Of a DNA stretch of 53,084 nucleotides, positions 23,401-30,334 are shown piece by piece. The translations under genes and the position numbers were made by a program. The notes beneath the pieces are model-generated. The model had not been told where the DNA came from, did not search any database, and was given only the letters and a program-made list of their open reading frames with translations. Position 1 is the stretch's first letter, and every line of letters starts with the position of its first letter. Origin of the DNA: CAWULT01 sp963923455 (lineage in GTDB: Bacteria; Acidobacteriota; Vicinamibacteria; Vicinamibacterales; UBA2999); the NCBI GenBank assembly GCA_963923455.1, contig CAWULT010000019.1, forward strand, positions 1-53,084, given 5' to 3'.

Positions 23401-24011
23401 AAGCGGAAGATCACCCACTCCCGGTACGCGGGCGCGTGGATCGAGGCCGCGCACCAGCGCTTCAGGGCGTCGACTTCGGCGGCGAGCGCCGTCCGCTCGT
23501 CGTCGCTGCCGCCCTCGCGCAGCTGCGCCTCGCGGTCGAGCAGCCCGCAGCCGGCCGACGCGATGGCCAGCTCACGGTCCATCCCCGGAAAGGCCGCCAG
23601 GAGCCGCTCGACGGTCGCGCCGTCGCCGTCGGCGAGGGTCACGTGCGCCCCGCCCTTGATCAACGGAAGCGCCCGCTTCCGGACGAAGTCGATCTTGAAG
23701 CGGAACAGCGCGTCGAGCGCGTCGCTGGCGGCGCGGATGCCCTCGGTCGCCGACTCGACCCGAAACAGCTCCGCGACGAACCGGCTGACATGGGGCGCCA
23801 TCCGGACGAGCAGGTCCGAGCGCTCCACCGCCGGACGCGGGGCGTCGGGGTCGCTCCGATAGGCGTCCCAGGCCGACCACAGTTCGGGATCGGCCGCGGT
23901 CACGCGAGCGCAGAAGACGTCATACAGGTCACGCAGCCGCGAGGGCTGGTGCAGGTCGGCGTAGGTGAATCCGGCGATGCCCATCGGCATCGTGGGCGCG
24001 GTTGAACTCAT
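20478..24011 (-). CDS. large GltD-like / PyrK-like flavoprotein fusion (NfnAB or SudAB type)
   Basis: A 1177-residue iron-sulfur flavoprotein. An N-terminal helical part of about 250 residues is not recognised. Cys clusters (C-V-L-C and C-S-K near 258-270, G-C-P-L near 290, then M-C-P-G-T and C-N-D-C-M-K-A-C near 325-345) lead into a GltD-type region. That region has G-L-G-P-A-G-Y near 398, a second dinucleotide fold G-G-G-L-T-G near 570 and V-A-A-G-T near 720. The last 300 residues resemble the ferredoxin-reductase subunit PyrK/NfnA: R-L-Q-N-L near 880, G-G-G-L-G-N near 970 and a 2Fe-2S set C-M-M-K-E-V-C-A-Q-C near 1104-1113 with F-S-C-F-N after it. It probably moves electrons between NAD(P)H and ferredoxin or sulfur compounds. 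ATG 24011 is used. Confidence 0.78.
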   Translation of the reverse strand: MSSTAPTMPMGIAGFTYADLHQPSRLRDLYDVFCARVTAADPELWSAWDAYRSDPDAPRPAVERSDLLVRMAPHVSRFVAELFRVESATEGIRAASDALDALFRFKIDFVRKRALPLIKGGAHVTLADGDGATVERLLAAFPGMDRELAIASAGCGLLDREAQLREGGSDDERTALAAEVDALKRWCAASIHAPAYREWVIFRFPETLDFEHLVQVQRPRRDLPEAMLGPDGKLRRRDGFALTDARWSGREVLGEIHYCVLCHERDKDSCSKGLRDKAGAVANNALGIPLAGCPLDEKISEMHLLRKGGDAIGGLAIVAVDNPMCPGTGHRICNDCMKACIYQKQEPVNIPQIETGVLTDVLRMPWGVEIYGFLTRWNPLNVRRPYALPYNGRNVLVVGLGPAGYTLSHYLLNEGFGVVAIDGLKIEPLPAELTGEHGGAPRPIERWDEIYRSLDERVLEGFGGVSEYGITVRWDKNFLTLLHLTLARRDRLRIYGGIRFGGNLPIEDAWRHGFDHIAIAAGAGRPTVIDMKNNLVRGVRKASDFLMALQLTGAFKRGALPNLQARLPAVVIGGGLTGIDTATELFAYYPVQVEKTLERYEVLCAELGIDAVRGMYDAEERAILDEFIAHGQAVRAERARAAAAGEAPDFVPLVRGWGGVTLAYRKKMTDSPAYRLNHEEVVKALEEGIWFAESLDPKEIVADEFDHVKAVRFKAESGPVELAARTVLVAAGTSPNITYEKEQPNTFQLDAKKRFFQGFRAEPTAGGVALVPDAKGFFTSYNEGGRLISYYGDNHPGYAGNVVKAMASAKHGYRHVAALFAQDIDRVAASGATAHEAAWQALVSRLDGELLARVERVERLTPTIVEVVVKAPAAARHFQPGQFYRLQNLEALAPLAGADGAQVPLLLEGLALTGAWVDREQGLLSMIALEMGVSSRLVSYLKPGEPVVVMGPTGTPTEIPRNESVLLAGGGLGNAVLFSIARALRDNGNKVIYFAGYKKGEDLFKREEIEAATDQIIWSTDVGAAIAPGRPQDAHFRGNIVQAIVSYATGALGRQVVPLSDVSRIIAIGSDRMMAAVKAARHGVLAPYLRQQVIGIASINSPMQCMMKEVCAQCLQKHVDPVTGREEFIFSCFNQDQEMDRVDFPNLNARLRQNTVQEKLSNLWLTHLLETVDLPHT

Positions 24012-24132
24012 GGATGAGACGATGCGGCTCTCCCCTGGGCAGGGGCGTTCACGCCTCACGACCGCCGTGGGGCGCACAGCGAAGTCGGGCGCAGGCCCGA
24101 CGTCGCAACTCAATATAGCTCAAGAGCTTACC

Positions 24133-24175
24133 TTGACTTGCGCCGTTTCGGCGCGGTACGCTCGCACTGAGAAGG
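24133..24175 (+). promoter_or_regulatory. sigma70-type promoter of thiS with dyad in the spacer, and RBS
   Basis: TTGACT (24133-24138) and TACGCT (24157-24162) are 18 bases apart, a plausible -35/-10 pair. The spacer holds a perfect dyad GCGCCG-TTT-CGGCGC at 24140-24154. GAGAAGG at 24169-24175 lies 9 bases before GTG 24185 and is the RBS. A dyad between the boxes is the classic place for a repressor. Confidence 0.5.
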
Positions 24176-24184
24176 TTCCGGCCA

Positions 24185-24385
24185 GTGATCATCACGCTGA
24201 ACGGCGAACGGTTCGAGATCGACCGGCCGATGACGGTCACCGATCTCCTGGCGCGGCTGGACATCGATCCGCGGCGGGTCGCCATCGAGCACAACCTGGC
24301 CATCCTGAAGCGGCAGAAGTTCCCCGACGTGGTCGTCCGCGAGGGCGACACCGTCGAAATCGTCAATTTCGTCGGGGGCGGTTAG
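24185..24385 (+). CDS. thiS: sulfur carrier protein ThiS
   Basis: A 66-residue ubiquitin-fold protein of normal ThiS length, starting I-I-T-L-N-G-E and ending V-N-F-V-G-G-G. The terminal Gly-Gly is the site adenylated by ThiF and converted to thiocarboxylate, which supplies sulfur for the thiazole ring of thiamine. It starts with GTG behind GAGAAGG and is followed by thiG after 18 bases, so the two form an operon. Confidence 0.92.
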   Translation: MIITLNGERFEIDRPMTVTDLLARLDIDPRRVAIEHNLAILKRQKFPDVVVREGDTVEIVNFVGGG

Positions 24386-24403
24386 CCGGCCCTGGGCCCA
24401 TCC

Positions 24404-25183
24404 GTGACTGATACCCCATTCGTCCTCGCGGGGCGCACGTTCGCATCGCGCCTGATCGTCGGCACCGGCAAGTACCCCTCGAACGCGGTGATGGCCGAGG
24501 CCCATGCCGCCTCGGGCGCCGACATGGTCACCGTTGCGGTACGCCGCGTCAACATCTCGGACCGATCGAAGGAGTCGCTCCTCGACTACATCGACCCGAA
24601 CCGGATGTTCATCTTGCCGAACACGGCGGGCTGCTACACGGCCGACGAGGCGGTGCGCACCGCGCGGCTGGCACGGGAGGCGGGGCTGTCGAACTGGGTC
24701 AAGCTCGAGGTGATCGGCGACGAACGGACGCTCTTCCCCGACAACGAGGCCCTGGTCGCGGCGACGAAGGTCCTCGTGAAGGAAGGCTTCATCGTGCTGC
24801 CCTATACGAGCGACGACCCCATCACCTGCCGGAAGCTCGAGGACGCCGGCGCCGCCGCGGTGATGCCGCTCGGCGCGCCCATCGGCTCCGGCCTCGGGAT
24901 CCAGAACGTCAACAACATCCGGATCATCCGCGAGTTCTCGCGCGTCCCCGTGATCGTCGATGCCGGTGTGGGCACGGCGTCGGACGCCTCGCTGGCGATG
25001 GAGCTGGGCGCCGATGGCGTGCTGATGAACACGGCGATCGCCGGCGCGCAGCACCCGGTCGCGATGGCCGAGGCGATGAAGCACGCGGTCATCGCCGGGC
25101 GCCTGGCGCACCTGGCCGGCCGCATCCCGCGAAAGATGTACGCGACGGCGAGCAGCCCCCTCGAGGGCCTGGTCGGCCGCTGA
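24404..25183 (+). CDS. thiG: thiazole synthase ThiG
   Basis: A 259-residue TIM-barrel enzyme. R-L-I-V-G-T-G-K-Y near 15-23, V-T-V-A-V-R-R near 44-50, L-P-N-T-A-G-C near 69-75, W-V-K-L-E-V-I-G-D near 103-111 (with the substrate-binding Lys), and later D-A-G-V-G-T-A-S-D and A-D-G-V-L-M-N-T-A-I-A are all typical. It builds the thiazole phosphate from deoxyxylulose phosphate, ThiS thiocarboxylate and an imine. GTG 24404 is the first sensible start. No thiH or thiO is next to it. Confidence 0.95.
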   Translation: MTDTPFVLAGRTFASRLIVGTGKYPSNAVMAEAHAASGADMVTVAVRRVNISDRSKESLLDYIDPNRMFILPNTAGCYTADEAVRTARLAREAGLSNWVKLEVIGDERTLFPDNEALVAATKVLVKEGFIVLPYTSDDPITCRKLEDAGAAAVMPLGAPIGSGLGIQNVNNIRIIREFSRVPVIVDAGVGTASDASLAMELGADGVLMNTAIAGAQHPVAMAEAMKHAVIAGRLAHLAGRIPRKMYATASSPLEGLVGR

Positions 25184-25190
25184 CGCCCGC

Positions 25191-26387
25191 ATGTCCGACA
25201 CCGCCTCCCCCGCCACAGGCCGCCAGGTCGCGCCCGTCGCCTCGGATCAGGCGTTCGCCGAGCTGCTGGAACGCCTGAACAACGAGTGGCGCATCTCGGG
25301 GATGCCGCCGCCACCGTCGGTCAAGAAGCAGCTCGTCTACAAGATCCGGCAGGTGCTCGGGAAGTTCCTCGCGACGCAGGAGACGTTCAACGCAGCCGTC
25401 GTCCAGTTCGTCAACACCCTGAACACGGCCTCGGGCCCGGTGCTCTCGGCCCTCGACGAGGTGGACCGGCATCGCGACGCCCTCGCCGCGCGCGAGCGGC
25501 GCATGGAGGCCGCGATGGCCGAGCTGCGCGCCGAGCACGAGGAGATGCGGACGACCATCGCGACGCTGCGGCAGGTCACCCACGACCTGACGCGCGAGCT
25601 CGCCCGCCGCCCGGCGGCCGCGGGCCCCGCGGCTCCCGACGTGGCTGCGGGGCCCGGGGCCACCGGCCTCGCGTCGCCGGAGGCTGGCGGCACCTCGTCG
25701 GAGGCGCTCAGCCACAAGTACGTCGGCTTCGAGGATCAGTTCCGCGGCTCTCCGGAGGAGATCCGGGCGCGGTTGACGGAGTACCTGGACGTCTTCGCCG
25801 GCCAGTCCGACGTGCTCGACATCGGGTGCGGCCGTGGGGAATTCCTGGCGCTGCTGAGGGAACGCGGCGTGTCCGGAAAGGGGATCGACGTCAACGAGTC
25901 GATGATCGAGGTCTGCCGCGGGAAGGGGCTCGACGCGACGCGGGCCGACGCGCTCGCCTGGCTGCGGCAGCAGCCGTCGGGGTCGCTCGGCGGGCTCATC
26001 GCGGCCCAGGTGGTCGAGCACCTCGACCCCGCCTACCTCACGGCGCTGCTCGACGCAGCGTTCGACGCCCTCCGGCCGGGCGCGCCGATCGTGCTCGAGA
26101 CGATCAACCCCGCGTGCTGGTTCGCGTTCTTCGAGAGCTACATCCGCGACATCACGCACGTGCGGCCGCTGCATCCCGACACGCTGCGCTTCCTGCTGGT
26201 GTCGAGCGGCTTCGAGGGGGTGGAGGTCCGCTACCGCTCGCCGTATCCGGAGCACGACAAGCTGCAGCCGGTCGGGGCCACGGCGGCGCTCGGTGACGCC
26301 GCGGACGTGCTCAACGCGAACGCGCAGAAGATCAATCGCCTGCTGTTCACGCACCTCGACTACGCCGCGATCGCGCGTCGCGCCTGA
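25191..26387 (+). CDS. SAM-dependent methyltransferase with N-terminal coiled coil, WbdD-like
   Basis: A 398-residue protein. Residues about 60-150 are a likely coiled coil (R-R-M-E-A-A-M-A-E-L-R-A-E-H-E-E), and about 150-185 a Pro/Ala-rich linker. The class I methyltransferase follows from about 190, with motif I V-L-D-I-G-C-G-R-G-E-F near 205-215, G-I-D-V-N near 231 and Q-V-V-E-H-L near 268. Close in style to methyltransferases that cap O-antigen chains, and it borders the glycan locus, so glycan methylation is a fair guess. It begins 7 bases after thiG. It ends 12 bases before the convergent gmd. Confidence 0.75.
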   Translation: MSDTASPATGRQVAPVASDQAFAELLERLNNEWRISGMPPPPSVKKQLVYKIRQVLGKFLATQETFNAAVVQFVNTLNTASGPVLSALDEVDRHRDALAARERRMEAAMAELRAEHEEMRTTIATLRQVTHDLTRELARRPAAAGPAAPDVAAGPGATGLASPEAGGTSSEALSHKYVGFEDQFRGSPEEIRARLTEYLDVFAGQSDVLDIGCGRGEFLALLRERGVSGKGIDVNESMIEVCRGKGLDATRADALAWLRQQPSGSLGGLIAAQVVEHLDPAYLTALLDAAFDALRPGAPIVLETINPACWFAFFESYIRDITHVRPLHPDTLRFLLVSSGFEGVEVRYRSPYPEHDKLQPVGATAALGDAADVLNANAQKINRLLFTHLDYAAIARRA

Positions 26388-26399
26388 GCAATTGCCCCC

Positions 26400-27392
26400 C
26401 TACGGGGTGACGACCGAGTCGGGGCCGCGGCCGGACCTGTAGCGCGCGATGTCGTGGTCGACCATCATGGCGACCAGCTGATCGAACGACACCTCGGGCT
26501 CCCAGCCGAGTTCCTTCCTGGCCTTGCCCGCGTCGCCGATCAGATGGTCCACCTCGGCCGGCCGCAGGAACGCCGGGTCGATGCGGACGTATTTCTGCCA
26601 GTCGAGGCCCGCGTGTGCGAATGCCACCTCGACCAGGTGCTTCACCGAGTGGCTGATGCCGGTGGCCACCACGTAGTCGTCCGGCGTGTCCTGCTGCAGC
26701 ATCAGCCACATCGCGCGAACGTAGTCGCCCGAGAAGCCCCAGTCACGCCGCGCACCCAGGTTGCCGAGCGCCAGATGATCGGCCTTGCCGACCTTGATCC
26801 GGGCGACGCCATCGGTGACCTTCCTGGTCACGAACTCGAGGCCGCGCCGCGGCGATTCGTGGTTGAAGAGGATCCCCGACACCGCGAACATGTCGTAGCT
26901 CTCGCGGTAGTTCACCGTGATGTAGTGGCCGAACACCTTCGACACGCCGTAGGGGCTGCGCGGGTAGAACGGCGTCAGCTCGGTCTGCGGCACCTCGCGC
27001 ACGCGGCCGTACATCTCGCTCGACGACGCCTGGTAGAGCCGGATGCCCGGGTCGACCTGCCGGACGGCCTCGAGCAGCCGCGTCACGCCCATCGAGTTGA
27101 ACTCGCCGGTCAGCAGGGGCTGATCCCACGAGGCCGGCACGAACGACATCGCGGCCAGGTTGTAGAGTTCGTGCGGCCGCACGTCCTGCACGATGCGCAT
27201 CATCGACTGCTGATCGAGCAGGTCGCCCGGCCGCAGCGTGATGCGGTCCAGCAGGTGGGCAATGCGCCACAGGTTGGGCGCGCTGGACCGCCGCACCACC
27301 CCCACCACCTCGTAGCCCTTCTCGAGCAGCAGCTCCGCGAGATACGACCCGTCCTGCCCCGTGATGCCCGTGATAACCGCACGCTTAGCCAT
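26400..27392 (-). CDS. gmd: GDP-mannose 4,6-dehydratase
   Basis: A 330-residue extended SDR with T-G-I-T-G-Q-D-G-S-Y near 7-16, R-R-S-S near 34-37, S-S-E-M-Y-G near 125-130, Y-x3-K as Y-G-V-S-K near 149-153 and N-H-E-S-P-R-R-G near 177-184. The last is the hallmark of Gmd. It makes GDP-4-keto-6-deoxy-mannose. GAAAGG precedes the ATG. It is transcribed after the RmlD-like reductase gene, 48 bases downstream, which suggests the reductase uses the Gmd product. Confidence 0.92.
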   Translation of the reverse strand: MAKRAVITGITGQDGSYLAELLLEKGYEVVGVVRRSSAPNLWRIAHLLDRITLRPGDLLDQQSMMRIVQDVRPHELYNLAAMSFVPASWDQPLLTGEFNSMGVTRLLEAVRQVDPGIRLYQASSSEMYGRVREVPQTELTPFYPRSPYGVSKVFGHYITVNYRESYDMFAVSGILFNHESPRRGLEFVTRKVTDGVARIKVGKADHLALGNLGARRDWGFSGDYVRAMWLMLQQDTPDDYVVATGISHSVKHLVEVAFAHAGLDWQKYVRIDPAFLRPAEVDHLIGDAGKARKELGWEPEVSFDQLVAMMVDHDIARYRSGRGPDSVVTP

Positions 27393-27440
27393 GCCGACCT
27401 TTCGTCTCGACCCCGTTCGTCGACCGTTCGTCCATCCCGT

Positions 27441-28298
27441 TCACTGCACCGTACCCAGCCACTCCCGCAGCGACGCCTGCCACGTGGGCATCGCGAAGCC
27501 GGCCGCCGTGAGCTTCCGGATGCCCAGCGCGCAGTAGCGAGGCCGGGCCGCCTTGAGCGTCAGCTGATCCATCGTCAGGCGCTCCAGCCTGGGCTCGACG
27601 CCGAGCACCGCCGCCGCCTCGAGCGCGAACTGCTCCCAGGTGGCGTGCCCCGCGTTGACGCAGTGGTACACGCCGGGCGCGGCACCCACGTCCAGCAGGT
27701 GCCGCGTCGCCCTGGCGATGTCGGGCGTGTAACTCGGCGACACGACCCGATCCGTCAGCACCTTCACGACCTGCCCGTGCCGCAACCCGTCGACCATCCT
27801 GTCGATCGTGCCGGTCCGCACGTCCCAGCCCGGCTCCGCCCCGAACAGGCTCTCGACCCGCAGCACGTAGGCGCGGGGCGCGTCCAGGGCGAACCACTCG
27901 CCGACGAGCTTCGACGACGCATACGTGCTCATCGGCGCCGGCACCGCGTCGTCGTCGTAGGGCTCGGTCGCGAGCCCGTCGAACACGAAGTCCGTGCTGT
28001 AGTGCACGAGCGTCGCGCCGGCCGCCTCCGCCGCCCGCGCCAGGCTCCGGACGGCAAACGCATTCACCGCGAACGCGTCGACCGGCCGGCTCTCCGCCCC
28101 GTCGACGTCGTTGAACGCTGAGCAGTTCACGACGAGCTGCGGGGCGACGTCGGCGACAACCCGCCGGACCGCGTCCGGATCGGTCACGTCCAATGCCGCA
28201 CGCGTCAGCGCGACCACGTCACCGTCGGCGAATGTCCGGGCGATGGCTCTGGCGAGGTGACCGGCGGCACCGGTCACGAGCGTGCGGTTCGAGGGCAT
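27441..28298 (-). CDS. rfbD: RmlD-like NDP-4-keto-6-deoxysugar reductase
   Basis: A 285-residue SDR of the RmlD family: G-A-A-G-H-L-A near 9-15, V-V-N-C-S-A-F near 56-62, S-T-D-F-V-F-D-G near 102-109 and Y-A-S-S-K-L near 126-131. RmlD normally reduces dTDP-4-keto-rhamnose, but no RmlA, RmlB or RmlC is in the window and Gmd is next door. A GDP-sugar substrate (giving GDP-rhamnose or GDP-6-deoxytalose) is therefore equally likely. A TAAACT box on the minus strand (28317 to 28312) ends 13 bases before the start, giving a very short leader. Confidence 0.8.
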   Translation of the reverse strand: MPSNRTLVTGAAGHLARAIARTFADGDVVALTRAALDVTDPDAVRRVVADVAPQLVVNCSAFNDVDGAESRPVDAFAVNAFAVRSLARAAEAAGATLVHYSTDFVFDGLATEPYDDDAVPAPMSTYASSKLVGEWFALDAPRAYVLRVESLFGAEPGWDVRTGTIDRMVDGLRHGQVVKVLTDRVVSPSYTPDIARATRHLLDVGAAPGVYHCVNAGHATWEQFALEAAAVLGVEPRLERLTMDQLTLKAARPRYCALGIRKLTAAGFAMPTWQASLREWLGTVQ

Positions 28299-28351
28299 CG
28301 GGCCGTCTCACAGTTTACATCGCACCTCGTGTGCCGAGGAGCGTCCGAGCC

Positions 28352-28357
28352 CATAAT
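28352..28357 (+). promoter_or_regulatory. -10 box of a leaderless promoter (CATAAT)
   Basis: CATAAT ends 6 bases before ATG 28364. The opposing RmlD-like gene has TAAACT at 28317-28312, so this 65-base gap holds two divergent promoters. Confidence 0.55.
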
Positions 28358-28363
28358 CCAGGG

Positions 28364-29467
28364 ATGGAATCCATCGATGCGGTCGTGGTCGGCGCGGGCG
28401 TGGTGGGCCTTGCGGCCGCCCTCGCGGTGGCCCGGCGCGGCCACTCGGTCTGCGTCCTCGAGCGCGAACCGCGGCCGGGAATGGTCACAAGTACACACAA
28501 CAGCCAGGTTATTCACGCCGGCATGTACTACCCGACCGGCAGCCTGAAGGCCCGGCACTGCGTCGCCGGCAACCGGATGCTCTACGACTTCTGCGCGCGC
28601 CACGGCGTGCCGCACGCGCGGTGCGGGAAGCTGATCGTCGCGCAGGACGCGCACGAGGCCGAGGCGCTCGAGGCCCTGCGCATCCGCGGCGAGGCCAACG
28701 GCGTCGACGGCCTGCGGCTGGTGGACCGGGCGTTCGTCGCGGCGCGCGAGCCCCACGTCCGTGCCTACGCCGCCTTGTTCTCCCCGAACACGGGCATCCT
28801 GGGCGCCGAGGCGCTGGTGCAGGCGTTGGCGAATGCGTGCAGCCGCCACGAGGCCCATCTGCTCGCGGGCTCGCCGCTGATCGGCGCCGAGGTGCACGAG
28901 GACCGCGTCGCCGTGCGCACGCCCGAGGAGACGATCGTCACCCGCTGCGTCGTCAACGCCGCGGGGCTGCACGCCGACGACGTGTCGGCCGCGCTCGGCG
29001 GCGAGCCATTCGCGATCTACCCGTGCCGGGGCGAATATGTCGAGCTCGTGCCGTCGAAGCGATCGCTCGTCAACGGCCTCGTGTACCCGCTGCCGCACGC
29101 CAAGGGCCACAGCCTCGGCGTCCACCTGACGAAGACCATCCACGGCGCCGTCACACTCGGACCGACGGTCCGCTACCAGGCGCGCAAGGACGACTACGAG
29201 GATGGCCGCTACGCCGTCGCGGACTATCTCGAGCCGGCGCGGGCGCTGCTGCCCGATCTGACGCTCGCCGACCTGCGGCTGGGCGGCAGCGGCATCCGGC
29301 CGAAGCTCCACCCGCCCGAGGCCTCGTTCGCGGACTTCCGCATCGGCCGCGACCCGCGTTCCCCGCGCGTGGTCCAGGCCGCGGGCATCGAGTCGCCGGG
29401 ACTGACGTCGTGCCTGTCGATCGCGGAGGACGTGGCGGGGCTCGTCGACGAGGTGCTGCGGGGCTGA
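28364..29467 (+). CDS. FAD-dependent oxidoreductase, L-2-hydroxyglutarate dehydrogenase-like (DAO family)
   Basis: A 367-residue flavoprotein. The FAD fold is V-V-G-A-G-V-V-G at 7-14 with E-R-E near 36. S-T-H-N-S-Q-V-I-H-A-G-M-Y-Y near 43-56 and the C-terminal G-S-G-I-R-P-K and G-I-E-S-P-G-L-T-S-C-L are characteristic of the LhgO branch. It probably oxidises L-2-hydroxyglutarate or a similar 2-hydroxyacid. The frame is open upstream to 28193 but that part underlies the divergent gene; the CATAAT box 6 bases before ATG 28364 settles the start. It seems an unrelated metabolic gene set inside the glycan region. Confidence 0.85.
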   Translation: MESIDAVVVGAGVVGLAAALAVARRGHSVCVLEREPRPGMVTSTHNSQVIHAGMYYPTGSLKARHCVAGNRMLYDFCARHGVPHARCGKLIVAQDAHEAEALEALRIRGEANGVDGLRLVDRAFVAAREPHVRAYAALFSPNTGILGAEALVQALANACSRHEAHLLAGSPLIGAEVHEDRVAVRTPEETIVTRCVVNAAGLHADDVSAALGGEPFAIYPCRGEYVELVPSKRSLVNGLVYPLPHAKGHSLGVHLTKTIHGAVTLGPTVRYQARKDDYEDGRYAVADYLEPARALLPDLTLADLRLGGSGIRPKLHPPEASFADFRIGRDPRSPRVVQAAGIESPGLTSCLSIAEDVAGLVDEVLRG

Positions 29468-29470
29468 GAC

Positions 29471-30334
29471 TCAGCCCCGCGCGAGGGCCCACCAGCAGCG
29501 CAGCTTCAACAGCGCCCACGCGACCGGGCGCCGCGGGTCGAGCCGCGCCGGCGCCACGTGCGTCGCGTAGTACCGCCAGGCGCTCTCGTGGAACGCCCGT
29601 GTGGCCAGTGGCCGGGCCTTCGCGCTGGAGTGTCCGACACGGTGCACCGCAACCGCCGCGGGCACGTACGCGACGTGCCAGCCGCGACCGCGGAGGCGGC
29701 GGCACAGGTCCGCGTCCTCCCAGTACAGGAAGTAGCGCTCGTCGAAGCCGCCCACGGCCCGCAACGCGTCGGCCCGTGCGAGCATGCAGGCGCCCGACAG
29801 CCAGTCCACGACCACGCGGCCGGCGCCGCTGGCGAGCGCGTCGGCGTCCACGACGTTCCGCCGCGACACGCGCAACCCGGGCAGCACGCGGCGCAGCCAC
29901 GTACGCCGGCCGAACACGCCCGTCAACATGTCCGGATCGCCGCGCGCGCTCCCCTGCACCGAGCCGTCGAGGTCGAGGATGCGTGGCCCGACGACGGCGC
30001 ACGCGTCGTCGCCCCGCAGCACGTCGCGCAGCGTGGCGAGCGCGCCGGGCTCCAGCCGGCAGTCGGGGTTCATGATCAGCACCAGCGGCGCCGTGGCCTG
30101 GCCCAGCGCCTGGTTGACTCCGCGGCCGAAGCCGACATTCGTCGTGTTCCGGATCACGCGGGCCCGCGGCGCGAACGCCTCGGGGATGGCGTCGCTGCCG
30201 TCCGACGAGGCGTTGTCGACGATCCAGGCCTCCCACGTCAGCGGGCCCGCCGTGTCGGCCACCGACTGCAGCGCCTGGCGCAGCTCCTCGCCGGCGTTGT
30301 AGTTGACGATCAGGACGGCGACGTCCGGCGTCAC
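29471..30334 (-). CDS. family 2 glycosyltransferase
   Basis: A 287-residue GT-A enzyme with V-N-Y-N-A-G near 11, D-N-A-S-S-D-G-S near 40, N-V-G-F-G-R-G-V-N-Q near 69 and the metal-binding N-P-D near 92. W-L-S-G-A-C-M-L-A-R near 176 and Y-F-L-Y-W-E-D-A-D-L-C-R-R near 200 follow, a set typical of rhamnosyl-type inverting transferases. GTG 30334 overlaps the stop of the preceding glycosyltransferase gene by 4 bases (GTGA). It ends 3 bases from the convergent oxidoreductase gene. Confidence 0.87.
   Translation of the reverse strand: MTPDVAVLIVNYNAGEELRQALQSVADTAGPLTWEAWIVDNASSDGSDAIPEAFAPRARVIRNTTNVGFGRGVNQALGQATAPLVLIMNPDCRLEPGALATLRDVLRGDDACAVVGPRILDLDGSVQGSARGDPDMLTGVFGRRTWLRRVLPGLRVSRRNVVDADALASGAGRVVVDWLSGACMLARADALRAVGGFDERYFLYWEDADLCRRLRGRGWHVAYVPAAVAVHRVGHSSAKARPLATRAFHESAWRYYATHVAPARLDPRRPVAWALLKLRCWWALARG

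Noticed and set aside
20484..24005. Long plus-strand open frames over 500 codons opposite the large flavoprotein gene
   Set aside because: Low-complexity, His/Arg-rich translations with no motifs; the minus-strand protein has intact dinucleotide folds and Cys clusters.
24167..24172. CTGAGA, a core word of the TPP riboswitch, just before thiS
   Set aside because: Only about 13 bases separate it from the GTG start, which leaves no room for the rest of the aptamer; it overlaps the GAGAAGG ribosome site.
28193..28363. 57-codon upstream extension of the LhgO-like protein
   Set aside because: It would overlap the start of the divergent reductase gene; the CATAAT box and the G-A-G-V-V-G fold at the new N-terminus support ATG 28364.
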